Origin: Oscillospiraceae bacterium
GTDB lineage: Bacteria > Bacillota > Clostridia > Oscillospirales > CAG-272
Direction: 5' to 3'
Assembly (NCBI GenBank): GCA_015064525.1
Contig: SVSC01000012.1
Span: 1-32,081 of the forward strand
DNA: 32,081 bases
The position numbers and the translations under genes were made by a program. Positions within the stretch are counted from its first letter, which is position 1. Each line of letters starts with the position of its first letter. Of this stretch, positions 10,092 to 17,598 are shown piece by piece. A model generated the notes under the pieces. It did no database searches. It was not told where the DNA came from and saw only the letters and a list, made by a program, of their open reading frames with translations.

Positions 10092-12388
10092 GCCTCGGCG
10101 CCTCCTTTCAATGCCTTCTTCACGCTTTGGTGGAAGAGCTTTTTGATCTGCTTATGGGTAACTCTCGCCGTGAGGAGCAGCATTCCCAAAAAGATCAAGG
10201 CGTGCTGCCACGGGTAGAGGTAGGAAAATTGGGCGTTGAGATGAGGAGTGTGGAAAATATACACCGAAAGAGCTGTTACCAGCAGGTAGGCGGGGATCAG
10301 CGAAAGAAGCATCCGAACGTACATTCCGATACGGATCACCTTCACGGGGATGCCCATGGAGCGCATGATCGCCATATCTCCCTTAAAGGCGGAAAGCGAG
10401 CGGGAGGAGCAAAGATTGATGAAAAAGGCAATGAAAACAATCGCTGTCACCCAAAGGAACGCCATCATCAGCGCCTCCAGGGTATCGAGAATGGTTTCCA
10501 TGGGGTCGGGGGTGTAAACCTCGGAGGATATCACGGCAATGTAGCCAAGACTCCGAAGCTCCTCAATGGCGTTTTCCGCCACTTTGTCATCCGCGAAGAA
10601 AAGAGATGCCTGACGGTAGGACATAGCAAGAAACTCCTCGCCCAGCTCCAGCAGATAGTCGGCGCTAATGGCAAGATAGCTGTCGTAGATCTCGGTGTAG
10701 GCAATGTCGATGTCCACCATTGTATCCGTGTAGCTCATGAATCGGTTAGAGCCTGCGGGGGTACCCGGATCCTTGTCGGTCAGATAGTCTGCGGGGATCA
10801 CCCAGGAGTGGGATTTTGAGGAGGAAACGCCGTAGTTATCGTAGCGGTGGAAGGATGCGCTCAAGCCGATTTCGGTAACGGGGGTGACGTTGGGATCCTT
10901 GCGCTTCAGCTCTCGGATCGCCTCGTCGTATTCCTTGGAGGCGATATAAACCGAGCGCTCGGGCATATTGAAGAAGGGATAAACGTCGCGGAAGCTAAAG
11001 GTCATATTCCGATTGCTGTCGGGTACCTTGACCTCCACGTTCACGTTGAGATTGGAGCTGTTGAGAAGGCTGTAGGCTGCGGTGGCGATGCGGAAGCCAT
11101 CGGGATGGAACAGCACCTGCCCCAATTGGTTGTTGTCGATAAAATAGTGAATTCCAACAACGCGGAAAGGGAGACGCTCCAGCGTAATGGTATCAATGAG
11201 AATCTCGTCCTTTCCGAAATAGGTTTGACATCCCAAGGGAAGGGACAGAAAGACCTCGTCAGCGGCTTCGGGGAAGCGACCGATCATATCGCTTTCGCTG
11301 AAGCTGTTAACGTTGGTGTATTCCAACCTTACGAAAAAGCCGTCGAAGTAAGAGGAATATCTTCCCTGATCCAACAGAAGATCGTAGTGCAGATTGGACG
11401 TGGCGCCGATTTTCGAGGTGAGGTCGGTCAGCTCCTCCTGTGAGATCACCTCTCCGTTTTGCTTGGTGATCACCACCCTGCCCTCATAGGGTGTGAACAT
11501 GGTGGTATCCTCGAACAAGCTGCCCGCTTCGCTGACTGCGGAGGTCATGAAGAAGATGCCCAGATTTCCAACCAGCATCAGCAGGCAAAGAAAGATGGAA
11601 AGACGGGGGCGGGACTTGAAAATGGAAAGCCCCAGCGTAATGCCGTTTTTCACGGCGGAGGTCTTTTTTTCAACTTGGGGCGCAGGAGCGCCTTCGGGCT
11701 TTCTCGGTTGGGCGATCACGGTATCCGCCTCCACGGCGCCGTCGTAGATGCGAACGTGGCGCGTGGCGCAATGCTCCACCTGATCGAAATTGTGGGTGAC
11801 CATGATCAACAGCTTATCGCGGGACACCTCTTGGAGAAGATCAATAATCTCCTTGGAGGTTGCCGAATCCAGATTTCCCGTTGGCTCGTCGGCAAGAATG
11901 ATGGGACTGTCCTTTGCCAGCGCGCGAGCAATCACGGTGCGTTGCTTCTGACCGCCGGAAAGTCGGCTTCCCTTGTGGCGCACGTGCGCCTTCAAGCCCA
12001 CCCGCTCGATCAGCTCCATTGCTCTCCTTCTTCGCTGACGGGGGTCGGCAATGTGCATCAGCGCCAGCTCCACGTTCTGCAAAACCGTGAAGCTCTCAAT
12101 GATGTTGTAGTCCTGAAAAATAAAGGAGATGTACTGCTGGCGGTAATTCTCCCAGTCGGGCTGCAGATAGTGAGAGGTGGTTTGCCCCTCAATAAAAAGC
12201 TCACCCTCCTCGTAGGAATCCATACCGCTGATCACATTGAGAAGGGTGGATTTACCGCTTCCCGATTTACCCGTAACGGCAACGAATTCTCCACGGTCGA
12301 AGGAAAGGTTCACGCCGCGAATTCCCACCGCAACGTTCCCCTCCGAAACGTAGATTTTTCCGATATCCTTGAGCTTGAGTAGTGCCAT
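10088..12388 (-). CDS. ABC transporter, ATPase fused to FtsX/MacB-type permease (766 aa)
   Basis: Partner of the 995-aa protein with the same architecture. The N-terminal ATPase has GKSGSGKST (near residue 40), LSGGQKQR and IILADEPTGNLDS; a linker rich in Pro/Ala/Lys follows. The first membrane segment is LSIFLCLLMLVGNLGIFFM (about 265-285), then an extracytoplasmic domain of about 350 residues, and three C-terminal membrane segments with the FKGDMAIMRSMGIPVKVIRIG loop of FtsX domains. The start is ATG with GAAAGGAG upstream. It is first in a two-gene operon under a consensus promoter about 100 bases upstream. A role in antimicrobial-peptide resistance, lipoprotein handling or cell-wall work is possible but not shown by context. 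Confidence 0.9.
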   Translation of the reverse strand: MALLKLKDIGKIYVSEGNVAVGIRGVNLSFDRGEFVAVTGKSGSGKSTLLNVISGMDSYEEGELFIEGQTTSHYLQPDWENYRQQYISFIFQDYNIIESFTVLQNVELALMHIADPRQRRRRAMELIERVGLKAHVRHKGSRLSGGQKQRTVIARALAKDSPIILADEPTGNLDSATSKEIIDLLQEVSRDKLLIMVTHNFDQVEHCATRHVRIYDGAVEADTVIAQPRKPEGAPAPQVEKKTSAVKNGITLGLSIFKSRPRLSIFLCLLMLVGNLGIFFMTSAVSEAGSLFEDTTMFTPYEGRVVITKQNGEVISQEELTDLTSKIGATSNLHYDLLLDQGRYSSYFDGFFVRLEYTNVNSFSESDMIGRFPEAADEVFLSLPLGCQTYFGKDEILIDTITLERLPFRVVGIHYFIDNNQLGQVLFHPDGFRIATAAYSLLNSSNLNVNVEVKVPDSNRNMTFSFRDVYPFFNMPERSVYIASKEYDEAIRELKRKDPNVTPVTEIGLSASFHRYDNYGVSSSKSHSWVIPADYLTDKDPGTPAGSNRFMSYTDTMVDIDIAYTEIYDSYLAISADYLLELGEEFLAMSYRQASLFFADDKVAENAIEELRSLGYIAVISSEVYTPDPMETILDTLEALMMAFLWVTAIVFIAFFINLCSSRSLSAFKGDMAIMRSMGIPVKVIRIGMYVRMLLSLIPAYLLVTALSVYIFHTPHLNAQFSYLYPWQHALIFLGMLLLTARVTHKQIKKLFHQSVKKALKGGAEA

Positions 12389-12414
12389 TTGATGCTCCTT
12401 TCCCGAATTTTGGC

Positions 12415-12429
12415 GCGGTTCACAACCGC
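12415..12429 (-). promoter_or_regulatory. Small hairpin in the ABC operon leader
   Basis: A 6-bp stem with a 3-base loop (GCGGTT, loop GTG, AACCGC on the minus strand) lies between the promoter and the ribosome binding site. No T run follows. Function unclear. Confidence 0.25.
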
Positions 12430-12495
12430 TCTCATTTATAAAGTCGATAAAATCAACGAAAGGTTACGGAATTTACAAAAAAAGATGATACAATT

Positions 12496-12524
12496 ATTAT
12501 ACACGTCTTTCATGGGTTTGTCAA
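12496..12524 (-). promoter_or_regulatory. Consensus sigma-A promoter of the ABC operon
   Basis: On the minus strand: -35 TTGACA (12524-12519), 17-bp spacer, -10 TATAAT (12501-12496). The predicted leader to the ATG at 12388 is about 100 nt. Confidence 0.9.
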
Positions 12525-12562
12525 GAAATTTTCCGTGGCGGCGGCTTTTTCGCGGGACGCTC

Positions 12563-12591
12563 TTGCAAAAGCGGAAAAAATATGCTATCAT
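12563..12591 (+). promoter_or_regulatory. Sigma-A promoter of the DUF523 operon
   Basis: -35 TTGCAA (12563-12568), 17-bp spacer, -10 TATCAT (12586-12591). Divergent from the ABC promoter, with 38 bp between the two -35 boxes. Confidence 0.8.
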
Positions 12592-12619
12592 AAAGAAAAG
12601 CGAAGTTTGGAGGAACGGT

Positions 12620-13057
12620 ATGAAGATCCTTGTGAGCGCTTGCCTGCTGGGCGAGCCCTGCAGATATGACGGACAAAGCAAGCCCTGTGAGGCGGTTTTG
12701 AAATTACAGCGGGACCACACCCTGATCCCCGTTTGCCCCGAGGTGATGGGAGGGCTTTCCACGCCCCGTCCCCCCGCGGAGCTTCAATCCGATAGGCGTG
12801 TGGTGAATCGGTTGGGGCGGGACGTAACGGCGAATTACCGCGCGGGAGCAGAGGATGCTCTGCGGATCGCGCAGGCAGAGGGCTGCTCCTTGGCGATCCT
12901 CAAGGAAAAAAGCCCCTCCTGCGGAAAGGGAAAAATCTACGATGGCAGCTTCACGGGTACCCTTTGCCAAGGGAACGGCGTTTGCGCCGCGTTGCTTCTT
13001 GCCAACGGCATCCGTGTGCTGGGAGAAACAGAGGTACGTGAGGGGGCAATCGGGTGA
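12620..13057 (+). CDS. DUF523 family protein
   Basis: A 145-aa cytoplasmic protein of the DUF523 family, recognised from MKILVSACLLGEPCRYDGQSKPC at the start, CPEVMGGLSTPRPPAE, then LKEKSPSCGKGKIYDGSFTGTLCQGNGVCAALLLANGIRVLGE. Conserved cysteines in CLLGxxCRYDG, the CPE motif and SPSCG suggest a metal- or thiol-dependent function, but no biochemical role is established. The start is placed at 12620, where GGAGGAACGGT precedes ATG; the frame is open further upstream but would run through the promoter. It is first in a four-gene operon with overlapping or adjacent stops and starts. Confidence 0.9.
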   Translation: MKILVSACLLGEPCRYDGQSKPCEAVLKLQRDHTLIPVCPEVMGGLSTPRPPAELQSDRRVVNRLGRDVTANYRAGAEDALRIAQAEGCSLAILKEKSPSCGKGKIYDGSFTGTLCQGNGVCAALLLANGIRVLGETEVREGAIG

Positions 13058-13605
13058 TGGCGCCTTTGGAATACCGTGTGATCCGAAGCAGCCGCAAAAC
13101 CCTTTGCCTGCAATGGAAGAACAACGAGCTGTTGGTGCGGGCGCCGAAGCGCACAAGCGAGGAAACCATTGCGAAATTTGTGGAGCGGCACCGAGACTGG
13201 GTGGAAAAACGACTGCAAAAAAAGGATGCCCAAGGCGTTCCTCCCCCACTCACGGAGGCAGAGCTGGAGGCGCTTTACCGCCGCGCCCGCGAGGTGCTTC
13301 CCAAACGGGTTGCTTATTTTGCGCCACTGGTGGGCGTGACCTACGGAAGGGTGACGGTTCGGTGTCAGAAAACCAAATGGGGCAGCTGCAGTGGCAAGGG
13401 AAATCTGAATTTTAACTGTCTGCTGATGCTTACGCCCTCCGAGGTGATAGACTATTTGGTGGTGCATGAGCTTTGCCACCGCAAGGAAATGAACCATTCC
13501 TCCCGCTTTTACCGCTTGGTGGAGCGTGTGCTGCCCAACTACCGCGCCCCCAGGAAATGGCTGAAGGAGCATGGCGGCTCCATTATCGGCAGAAGACCGC
13601 AATAG
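13057..13605 (+). CDS. YgjP-like M48-type metallopeptidase domain protein
   Basis: A 182-aa soluble protein of the YgjP/WLM-related zincin group (DUF45). The zinc motif HELCH is at 137-141, with a further histidine in MNHSSRFYRLVERVLPNY as third ligand. Upstream, TKWGSCSGKGNLNFNCLLMLTPSEVIDYLVVHELCH is the standard family block, and the N-terminal beta-rich part (YRVIRSSRKTLCLQWKNNELLVRAPKR) also fits. Its stop-start junction with the DUF523 gene is TGATG; a GTG three bases earlier is an alternative. The family is suspected to be a protease, but its substrate is not known. Translationally coupled, second gene of the operon. Confidence 0.9.
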   Translation: MAPLEYRVIRSSRKTLCLQWKNNELLVRAPKRTSEETIAKFVERHRDWVEKRLQKKDAQGVPPPLTEAELEALYRRAREVLPKRVAYFAPLVGVTYGRVTVRCQKTKWGSCSGKGNLNFNCLLMLTPSEVIDYLVVHELCHRKEMNHSSRFYRLVERVLPNYRAPRKWLKEHGGSIIGRRPQ

Positions 13606-13629
13606 AAAAACGGCTTGAAGGAGAAGATT

Positions 13630-14145
13630 ATGAAGATAGATGCTTTGCGAGGGCGGGTGCGGATCCTGTTCGTTTGCCACGGCAACATTTGCCGCAGCCC
13701 CATGGCGGAATATATTTTCAAGCATTTGGCTGAGGAGCGCGGACTCACGGAGCGCTTTTTCGCGGAATCCCGCGCCACCAGCAGCGAGGAAATTTGGAAT
13801 GGCGTGGGCAATCCCGTATATCCGCAGGCAAGAGCCGAATTGGAGCGCCACGGAATTTTTTGCGGCAGGCGCCAAGCCACCCGTCTGGAGCCCCGCGACT
13901 ACGGCGCGTTTGATCTGATTCTCGGAATGGATCAAGCCAATCTGCGGAATATGCGCCGCATTCTTGGCGACGATCCCGAGGAAAAGCTGGGGCTGCTGAT
14001 GGAGTTTACCGAGCGCGGCGGCGAGGTTGCCGACCCATGGTATTCCAACCGCTTCGACGTTGCCTATCGGGATATATTTGACGGCTGTGAGGGGCTTTTG
14101 CGGGCGCTGACCGCCGAGGATGGAAAGGAGCGAAAAACGCCGTGA
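13630..14145 (+). CDS. Low-molecular-weight protein-tyrosine-phosphatase family
   Basis: A 171-aa LMW-PTP/arsenate-reductase fold enzyme that removes phosphate from protein tyrosine or arginine in the cytoplasm. The P-loop CX5R is at Cys16-Arg22 (VCHGNICRSPMAE), and the general-acid motif VADPWYSNRFDVAY holds the catalytic Asp. The Asn and Ser of the P-loop are present, so it should be active. The start at 13630 is chosen because AAGGAG lies 8 bases upstream; a TTG at 13615 in the same frame is unlikely. In this class one member acts on arginine phosphate (YwlE) and others on exopolysaccharide tyrosine kinases; neither partner is in the window. Its stop overlaps the next start (GTGA). Confidence 0.92.
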   Translation: MKIDALRGRVRILFVCHGNICRSPMAEYIFKHLAEERGLTERFFAESRATSSEEIWNGVGNPVYPQARAELERHGIFCGRRQATRLEPRDYGAFDLILGMDQANLRNMRRILGDDPEEKLGLLMEFTERGGEVADPWYSNRFDVAYRDIFDGCEGLLRALTAEDGKERKTP

Positions 14146-14921
14146 TCAAACGATACAACAAGCTGGTGCGGGATCGGATTCCCGAGATCATCCGAGCGGG
14201 AGGACAGCCCTGCGAAACCGAGGTGCTGAGCGAGGAGGACTATCTGAGGGCGCTGGACCGAAAGCTGTTTGAGGAGCTGGCGGAGTACAGAGCCGATGGA
14301 AATCCCGAGGAGCTTGCCGATCTATTGGAGGTTCTGCTGGCGGCGGCGCGGGCAAGAGGCGTGGATCGGGACACCTTGGAGACGATCCGTGACCAAAAGG
14401 CAAGGGAGCGAGGCGGCTTTGAAGGTCGGATCCTTTTGAAGTCGGTGGGAGAGGGTGAGGAAACGCCCGACACCGATTACGGCAGCATTTGCCGCGCGCT
14501 GGAATCGCTGATAGAAAACGTTCCCCACAAGGAGGCAAACCTTGCCAATGCGGCGGCGTTGCTGTTCGGCTGCCTGAAGGGCGTGAACTGGGCAGGCTTT
14601 TATTGGCTGCAAGGGGAAACGCTGGTGCTGGGAAGCTTTCAGGGGCGACCTGCCTGCATCGAGATCCCCGTTGGACGGGGCGTGTGCGGCACCGCTGTGG
14701 AGCGTCGGGAAACGCTGGTGGTGGAGGACGTTCACCGCTTTGCGGGACACATTGCCTGCGACGTCACCTCCAACAGCGAGATCGTGATCCCCATTCGCGT
14801 AAAGGGTGAGATCGTTGGTGTTCTGGATATCGACAGCCCAACGGTGGGACGCTTCACCGAGACAGACCGAAAAGGGCTGGAGCGATTCGTTGAAATTTTG
14901 GAGAAAATGCTGGAACAATAA
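14142..14921 (+). CDS. Fusion of all-alpha NTP pyrophosphohydrolase and GAF-type free methionine-R-sulfoxide reductase
   Basis: Two domains in 259 aa. Residues 1-105 (IKRYNKLVRDRIPEII, then FEELAEYRADGNPEELADLLEVL) are a MazG/phosphoribosyl-ATP-pyrophosphohydrolase-like all-alpha NTP pyrophosphatase, with the acidic set Glu44, Glu45, Glu48, Glu57 and Asp60 for magnesium. Residues about 113-259 are the GAF-domain free methionine-R-sulfoxide reductase (fRMsr), with GRPACIEIPVGRGVCGTA and DVHRFAGHIACDVTSNSEIVIPI; the three catalytic cysteines align with Cys172, Cys182 and Cys206. Both active sites look whole. fRMsr reduces free oxidised methionine; the other domain would hydrolyse a damaged or surplus nucleotide, so a housecleaning enzyme for oxidative stress is a reasonable inference. 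The start is GTG, overlapping the phosphatase stop (GTGA), with GAAAGGAG upstream. Last gene of the operon. Confidence 0.88.
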   Translation: MIKRYNKLVRDRIPEIIRAGGQPCETEVLSEEDYLRALDRKLFEELAEYRADGNPEELADLLEVLLAAARARGVDRDTLETIRDQKARERGGFEGRILLKSVGEGEETPDTDYGSICRALESLIENVPHKEANLANAAALLFGCLKGVNWAGFYWLQGETLVLGSFQGRPACIEIPVGRGVCGTAVERRETLVVEDVHRFAGHIACDVTSNSEIVIPIRVKGEIVGVLDIDSPTVGRFTETDRKGLERFVEILEKMLEQ

Positions 14922-14928
14922 AAATATA

Positions 14929-14960
14929 GGGGGCTGTTGCATCCGACTGCAACAGCCCCC
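14929..14960. terminator. Bidirectional terminator between the 14142 gene and guaB
   Basis: GGGGGCTGTTGCA (14929-14941), a 6-base loop, and its exact complement (14948-14960). TTCATTATG follows on plus. On minus the hairpin is followed by TATATTTTTATT. Confidence 0.88.
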
Positions 14961-14975
14961 TTCATTATGAGACGA

Positions 14976-16481
14976 TTATTTTACAGGCTGACCCTTTTCC
15001 TTCTGAATTACGTCGTGAGCGCCGCCCTCAACGATACTGGTGGCGGACACCAGCGTGAGAACCGCCTTTTCCTGCAGCTCGGGGATCGAAAGCGCGCCGC
15101 AGTTGCACATGGTGGACTTTACCTTCGCCAGGGACATCGCAACGTTATCCTTCAGGCTGCCGGCGTAGGGAACGTAGGAATCCACGCCCTCCTCGAAGGA
15201 AAGCTTCTTGTCGCCGCCCAGGTCATATCTCTGCCAGTTTCTGGCGCGCGCGGAGCCCTCGCCCCAGTATTCCTTGTAGTAGGTTCCTCCAATGCTCACG
15301 CGGTTGGAGGGGCTTTCATCAAATCTCGCAAAATATCTGCCCAGCATCACAAAATCCGCGCCCATGGCAAGCGCCAGCGTGATGTGGTGATCATACACGA
15401 TACCGCCATCGGAGCATACGGGAATGTAGATGCCCGTTTCCTCAAAATAGCGATCTCTTTCCTTGCAAACCTCAATCAGAGCGGTTGCCTGACCTCTGCC
15501 GATTCCCTTGGTTTCACGGGTAATGCAGATTGATCCGCCGCCGATACCAACCTTAATGAAGTCCGCGCCGCACTCCGCCAGGAAGCGGAAGCCCGCGCCA
15601 TCCACCACGTTTCCGGCTCCAACCTTCACGGAGTCGCCGTACTCGGCTCTGATCCATGCCAGCGTGCGCTTCTGCCATTCGGAAAAGCCCTCGGAGGAAT
15701 CAATGCAAAGCACGTCGGCACCCGCCTCAATCAGTGCGGGAACACGTTCGGCGTAGTCTCTGGTATTGATGCCCGCGCCAACAATATAGCGCTTGGAGGC
15801 ATCCAGCAGCTCGCCGGGGTTGCTCTTGTGGGTTTCATAGTCCTTGCGGAAAACCATGTAGCAAAGGTTGCCCTCGTCGCTGATAATGGGCAGCGAGTTC
15901 AGCTTATGCTCCCAAATAATATCGTTGGCTTCCTTGAGGGTGGTTCCCTCTCTTGCCCAAACCAGCTTTTCAAAGGGCGTCATGAACTGGGAAACCTTGG
16001 TTGCGGGATCCATGCGGCTCACGCGGTAATCTCTGCCGGTAACGATGCCCAAAAGCTTTCCGTTGGAGGTGCCGTCGTGCGTAACGGCAACGGTGGAGTG
16101 ACCGTTCTTTTCCTTCAGCGCCACGATATCCGCCATGGTAGCGTCGGGAGTGATGTTGGAATCGCTGATCACAAAGCCTGCCTTATGATTTTTTGCGCGG
16201 CGCACCATAGCCGCTTCATCCTCAACCGTCTGAGAACCATAGATGAACGCAACGCCGCCTTCCTTTGCCAGCGCCACAGCCAGAGCGTCACCCGATACCG
16301 ACTGCATGATGGCGGACACCATCGGAATATTCATCATAATCGCAGCTTCCTCACCCTTACGGTACTTCACCAAGGGCGTTCTGAGGCTGACATTTGCGGG
16401 AACACACTCGCTGGAAGAATAGCCCGGGATCAGAAGGTACTCGTTAAAGGTGTGAGAAGGGTCATTCAAAAATACTGCCAT
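14976..16481 (-). CDS. guaB: IMP dehydrogenase
   Basis: Converts IMP to XMP with NAD, the committed step of guanine nucleotide synthesis. The protein follows the Clostridia-type variant from [30 protein letters not shown] onward. Two CBS domains are inserted near residues 95-215 ([12 protein letters not shown] and [10 protein letters not shown]). The barrel has [29 protein letters not shown], the catalytic loop [12 protein letters not shown] with the active cysteine, and the flap region [17 protein letters not shown]. The start is uncertain among three in-frame ATGs. The first (16493) touches GGAGG with no spacing and the second (16490) has 3 bases. The third (16481) matches the family N-terminus but has a long 12-base spacing, and is used here. 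Regulation: consensus promoter and a leader hairpin, see 16508-16535. Confidence 0.95.
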   Translation of the reverse strand: MAVFLNDPSHTFNEYLLIPGYSSSECVPANVSLRTPLVKYRKGEEAAIMMNIPMVSAIMQSVSGDALAVALAKEGGVAFIYGSQTVEDEAAMVRRAKNHKAGFVISDSNITPDATMADIVALKEKNGHSTVAVTHDGTSNGKLLGIVTGRDYRVSRMDPATKVSQFMTPFEKLVWAREGTTLKEANDIIWEHKLNSLPIISDEGNLCYMVFRKDYETHKSNPGELLDASKRYIVGAGINTRDYAERVPALIEAGADVLCIDSSEGFSEWQKRTLAWIRAEYGDSVKVGAGNVVDGAGFRFLAECGADFIKVGIGGGSICITRETKGIGRGQATALIEVCKERDRYFEETGIYIPVCSDGGIVYDHHITLALAMGADFVMLGRYFARFDESPSNRVSIGGTYYKEYWGEGSARARNWQRYDLGGDKKLSFEEGVDSYVPYAGSLKDNVAMSLAKVKSTMCNCGALSIPELQEKAVLTLVSATSIVEGGAHDVIQKEKGQPVK

Positions 16482-16507
16482 GGTTTTCATCATCCTCCGT
16501 TTTTAAT

Positions 16508-16535
16508 AAAAAAGCCCTGTCGGATAGGACAAGAC
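16508..16535 (-). terminator. Terminator-like hairpin in the guaB leader (candidate attenuator)
   Basis: On the minus strand GTCTTGTC (16535-16528), loop CTATCC, GACAGGGC (16521-16514), then TTTTTTATT. The 8-bp stem has two G-U pairs. It lies after the promoter and about 12-25 bases before the start codon, so it would end transcription ahead of guaB. Upstream in the same leader, CGGAT pairs locally with ATCCG, and the same CGGAT could instead pair with ATCCG in the terminator loop, which would prevent the terminator. Confidence 0.5.
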
Positions 16536-16623
16536 TGTGTTTCGGATACCGATCCGCCGATTTGATTGGGAAAAGAACGTCCCGTTGATCAGCCGCATCA
16601 ACAAAACACCTTAAATTTGATAT

Positions 16624-16652
16624 ATTATATCACATCCAAGAGGCTTTGTCAA
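16624..16652 (-). promoter_or_regulatory. Consensus sigma-A promoter of guaB
   Basis: On minus: -35 TTGACA (16652-16647), 17-bp spacer, -10 TATAAT (16629-16624). It leaves a leader of about 125-135 nt before the start codon. Confidence 0.9.
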
Positions 16653-16668
16653 GAATTTTCCCCGTTTT

Positions 16669-16760
16669 TCCCTCGCGCTTTCCCGTTTTTTCTTCTTCGC
16701 TCAAAAACCATCCCATCACGAAGACAGAATGTAAGAAAAACACACAAAAAGCGCGAGGGA
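16669..16760. repeat. 13-bp inverted repeat with 66-bp spacer
   Basis: TCCCTCGCGCTTT (16669-16681) and its exact reverse complement (16748-16760). It lies between the guaB promoter and the 3' end of the protease gene. On the minus strand the protease transcript would meet CGCG-TTCCCT-CGCG followed by CTTTTT, a weak terminator formed by the first arm. Role otherwise unknown. Confidence 0.4.
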
Positions 16761-16771
16761 ACGCGGGCTCC

Positions 16772-17578
16772 TCAGAACCACTTTACCACCAGCTTAAGAA
16801 ACCTTACAACGGCGGCGATCGCCAGCCACACCATGGAAAAACCGATCACCAAAGCGAAAAGCGAAAGCAACCGCAGGTTCAGAACCAACAGGATCGACAA
16901 AAAAGGAGCGGCGGCAGGCGTCCAATAGGTGGCGCACGCCAAAATTCCAAGCAAAAACAGATAGAGAGGCAATGCGTTCATGCTGTTTTTCACGTCCTGC
17001 GGGCTGAGCGTGATATGCAGGGAGACCGGCAAAATGATCAGAAGCCCCAAAAGACTTTTCAGCCAGTCAACGCGGAACGCCTCGGGAATCCCCGCAAACA
17101 GCATCAAAACCCCCTCCGCAACCTCATGGAAGGGGATCTCCCCGCCAACAATGGCAACCGAGGAGGAATAGGCAAGATAGCCGCTCCAAAGCTCCGGATA
17201 GCAAAGCCACAGAACCAAAACGATCACGCCCAGCCCACTGAACAAGGGTCCCATGCCGATGAACAGATTTCCAAGCCTTGCCCACAAATTGCGGCGGGAG
17301 TAGCTATGCTCCACAAATCCGTACACACCGTTGGTGGGGCGCGGATTCCAGAGCTGCATCCGCGTAATCTTGTGGCCGAACAGCTTGCACATCACGGCGT
17401 GTCCCAGCTCATGAACGGGTGTTCCCACGGCGGCAGTTACGTCAAAGACCGCGCCCGAGCCGTGTCCCACCAGCCGCACGAACATACGGGAGATCATGTA
17501 GGCGATCAGACCGCAGGCAAAAAACACGCCCAGCGTTCCAACCAGAAGCATCAGATAATAAACGAAAAAATCAAGCAT
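16772..17578 (-). CDS. M50-like integral membrane metalloprotease
   Basis: A 268-aa polytopic membrane protein. An N-terminal membrane segment (about 5-30) is followed by VGTPVHELGHAVMCKLFGHKI, with the zinc motif HELGH at 56-60. Several further membrane helices follow (LFIGMGPLFSGLGVIVLVLWL; LLGLLIILPVSLHITL; the C-terminal third). HExxH inside a hydrophobic context near the N-terminus, with the following GPLFSGLG segment, resembles site-2 and other M50-type proteases, but the usual LDG/DP motif carrying the third ligand is not clear; LSPQD is a candidate. It could be an intramembrane protease or an inactive relative. Start ATG with AAAGGGA upstream. It is 20 bases downstream of the zinc-ribbon membrane gene, so the two form an operon. 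Confidence 0.7.
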   Translation of the reverse strand: MLDFFVYYLMLLVGTLGVFFACGLIAYMISRMFVRLVGHGSGAVFDVTAAVGTPVHELGHAVMCKLFGHKITRMQLWNPRPTNGVYGFVEHSYSRRNLWARLGNLFIGMGPLFSGLGVIVLVLWLCYPELWSGYLAYSSSVAIVGGEIPFHEVAEGVLMLFAGIPEAFRVDWLKSLLGLLIILPVSLHITLSPQDVKNSMNALPLYLFLLGILACATYWTPAAAPFLSILLVLNLRLLSLFALVIGFSMVWLAIAAVVRFLKLVVKWF

Positions 17579-17598
17579 ACCGTTCCCTTTCGTATTGT

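Noticed and set aside
12389-12619. N-terminal extension of the DUF523 frame
   Set aside because: It crosses both divergent promoters and the DUF523 family begins at the ATG at 12620.
16494-16623. Purine riboswitch ahead of guaB
   Set aside because: The conserved purine-riboswitch junction and kissing-loop sequences are not seen; only an attenuator-like arrangement can be supported.
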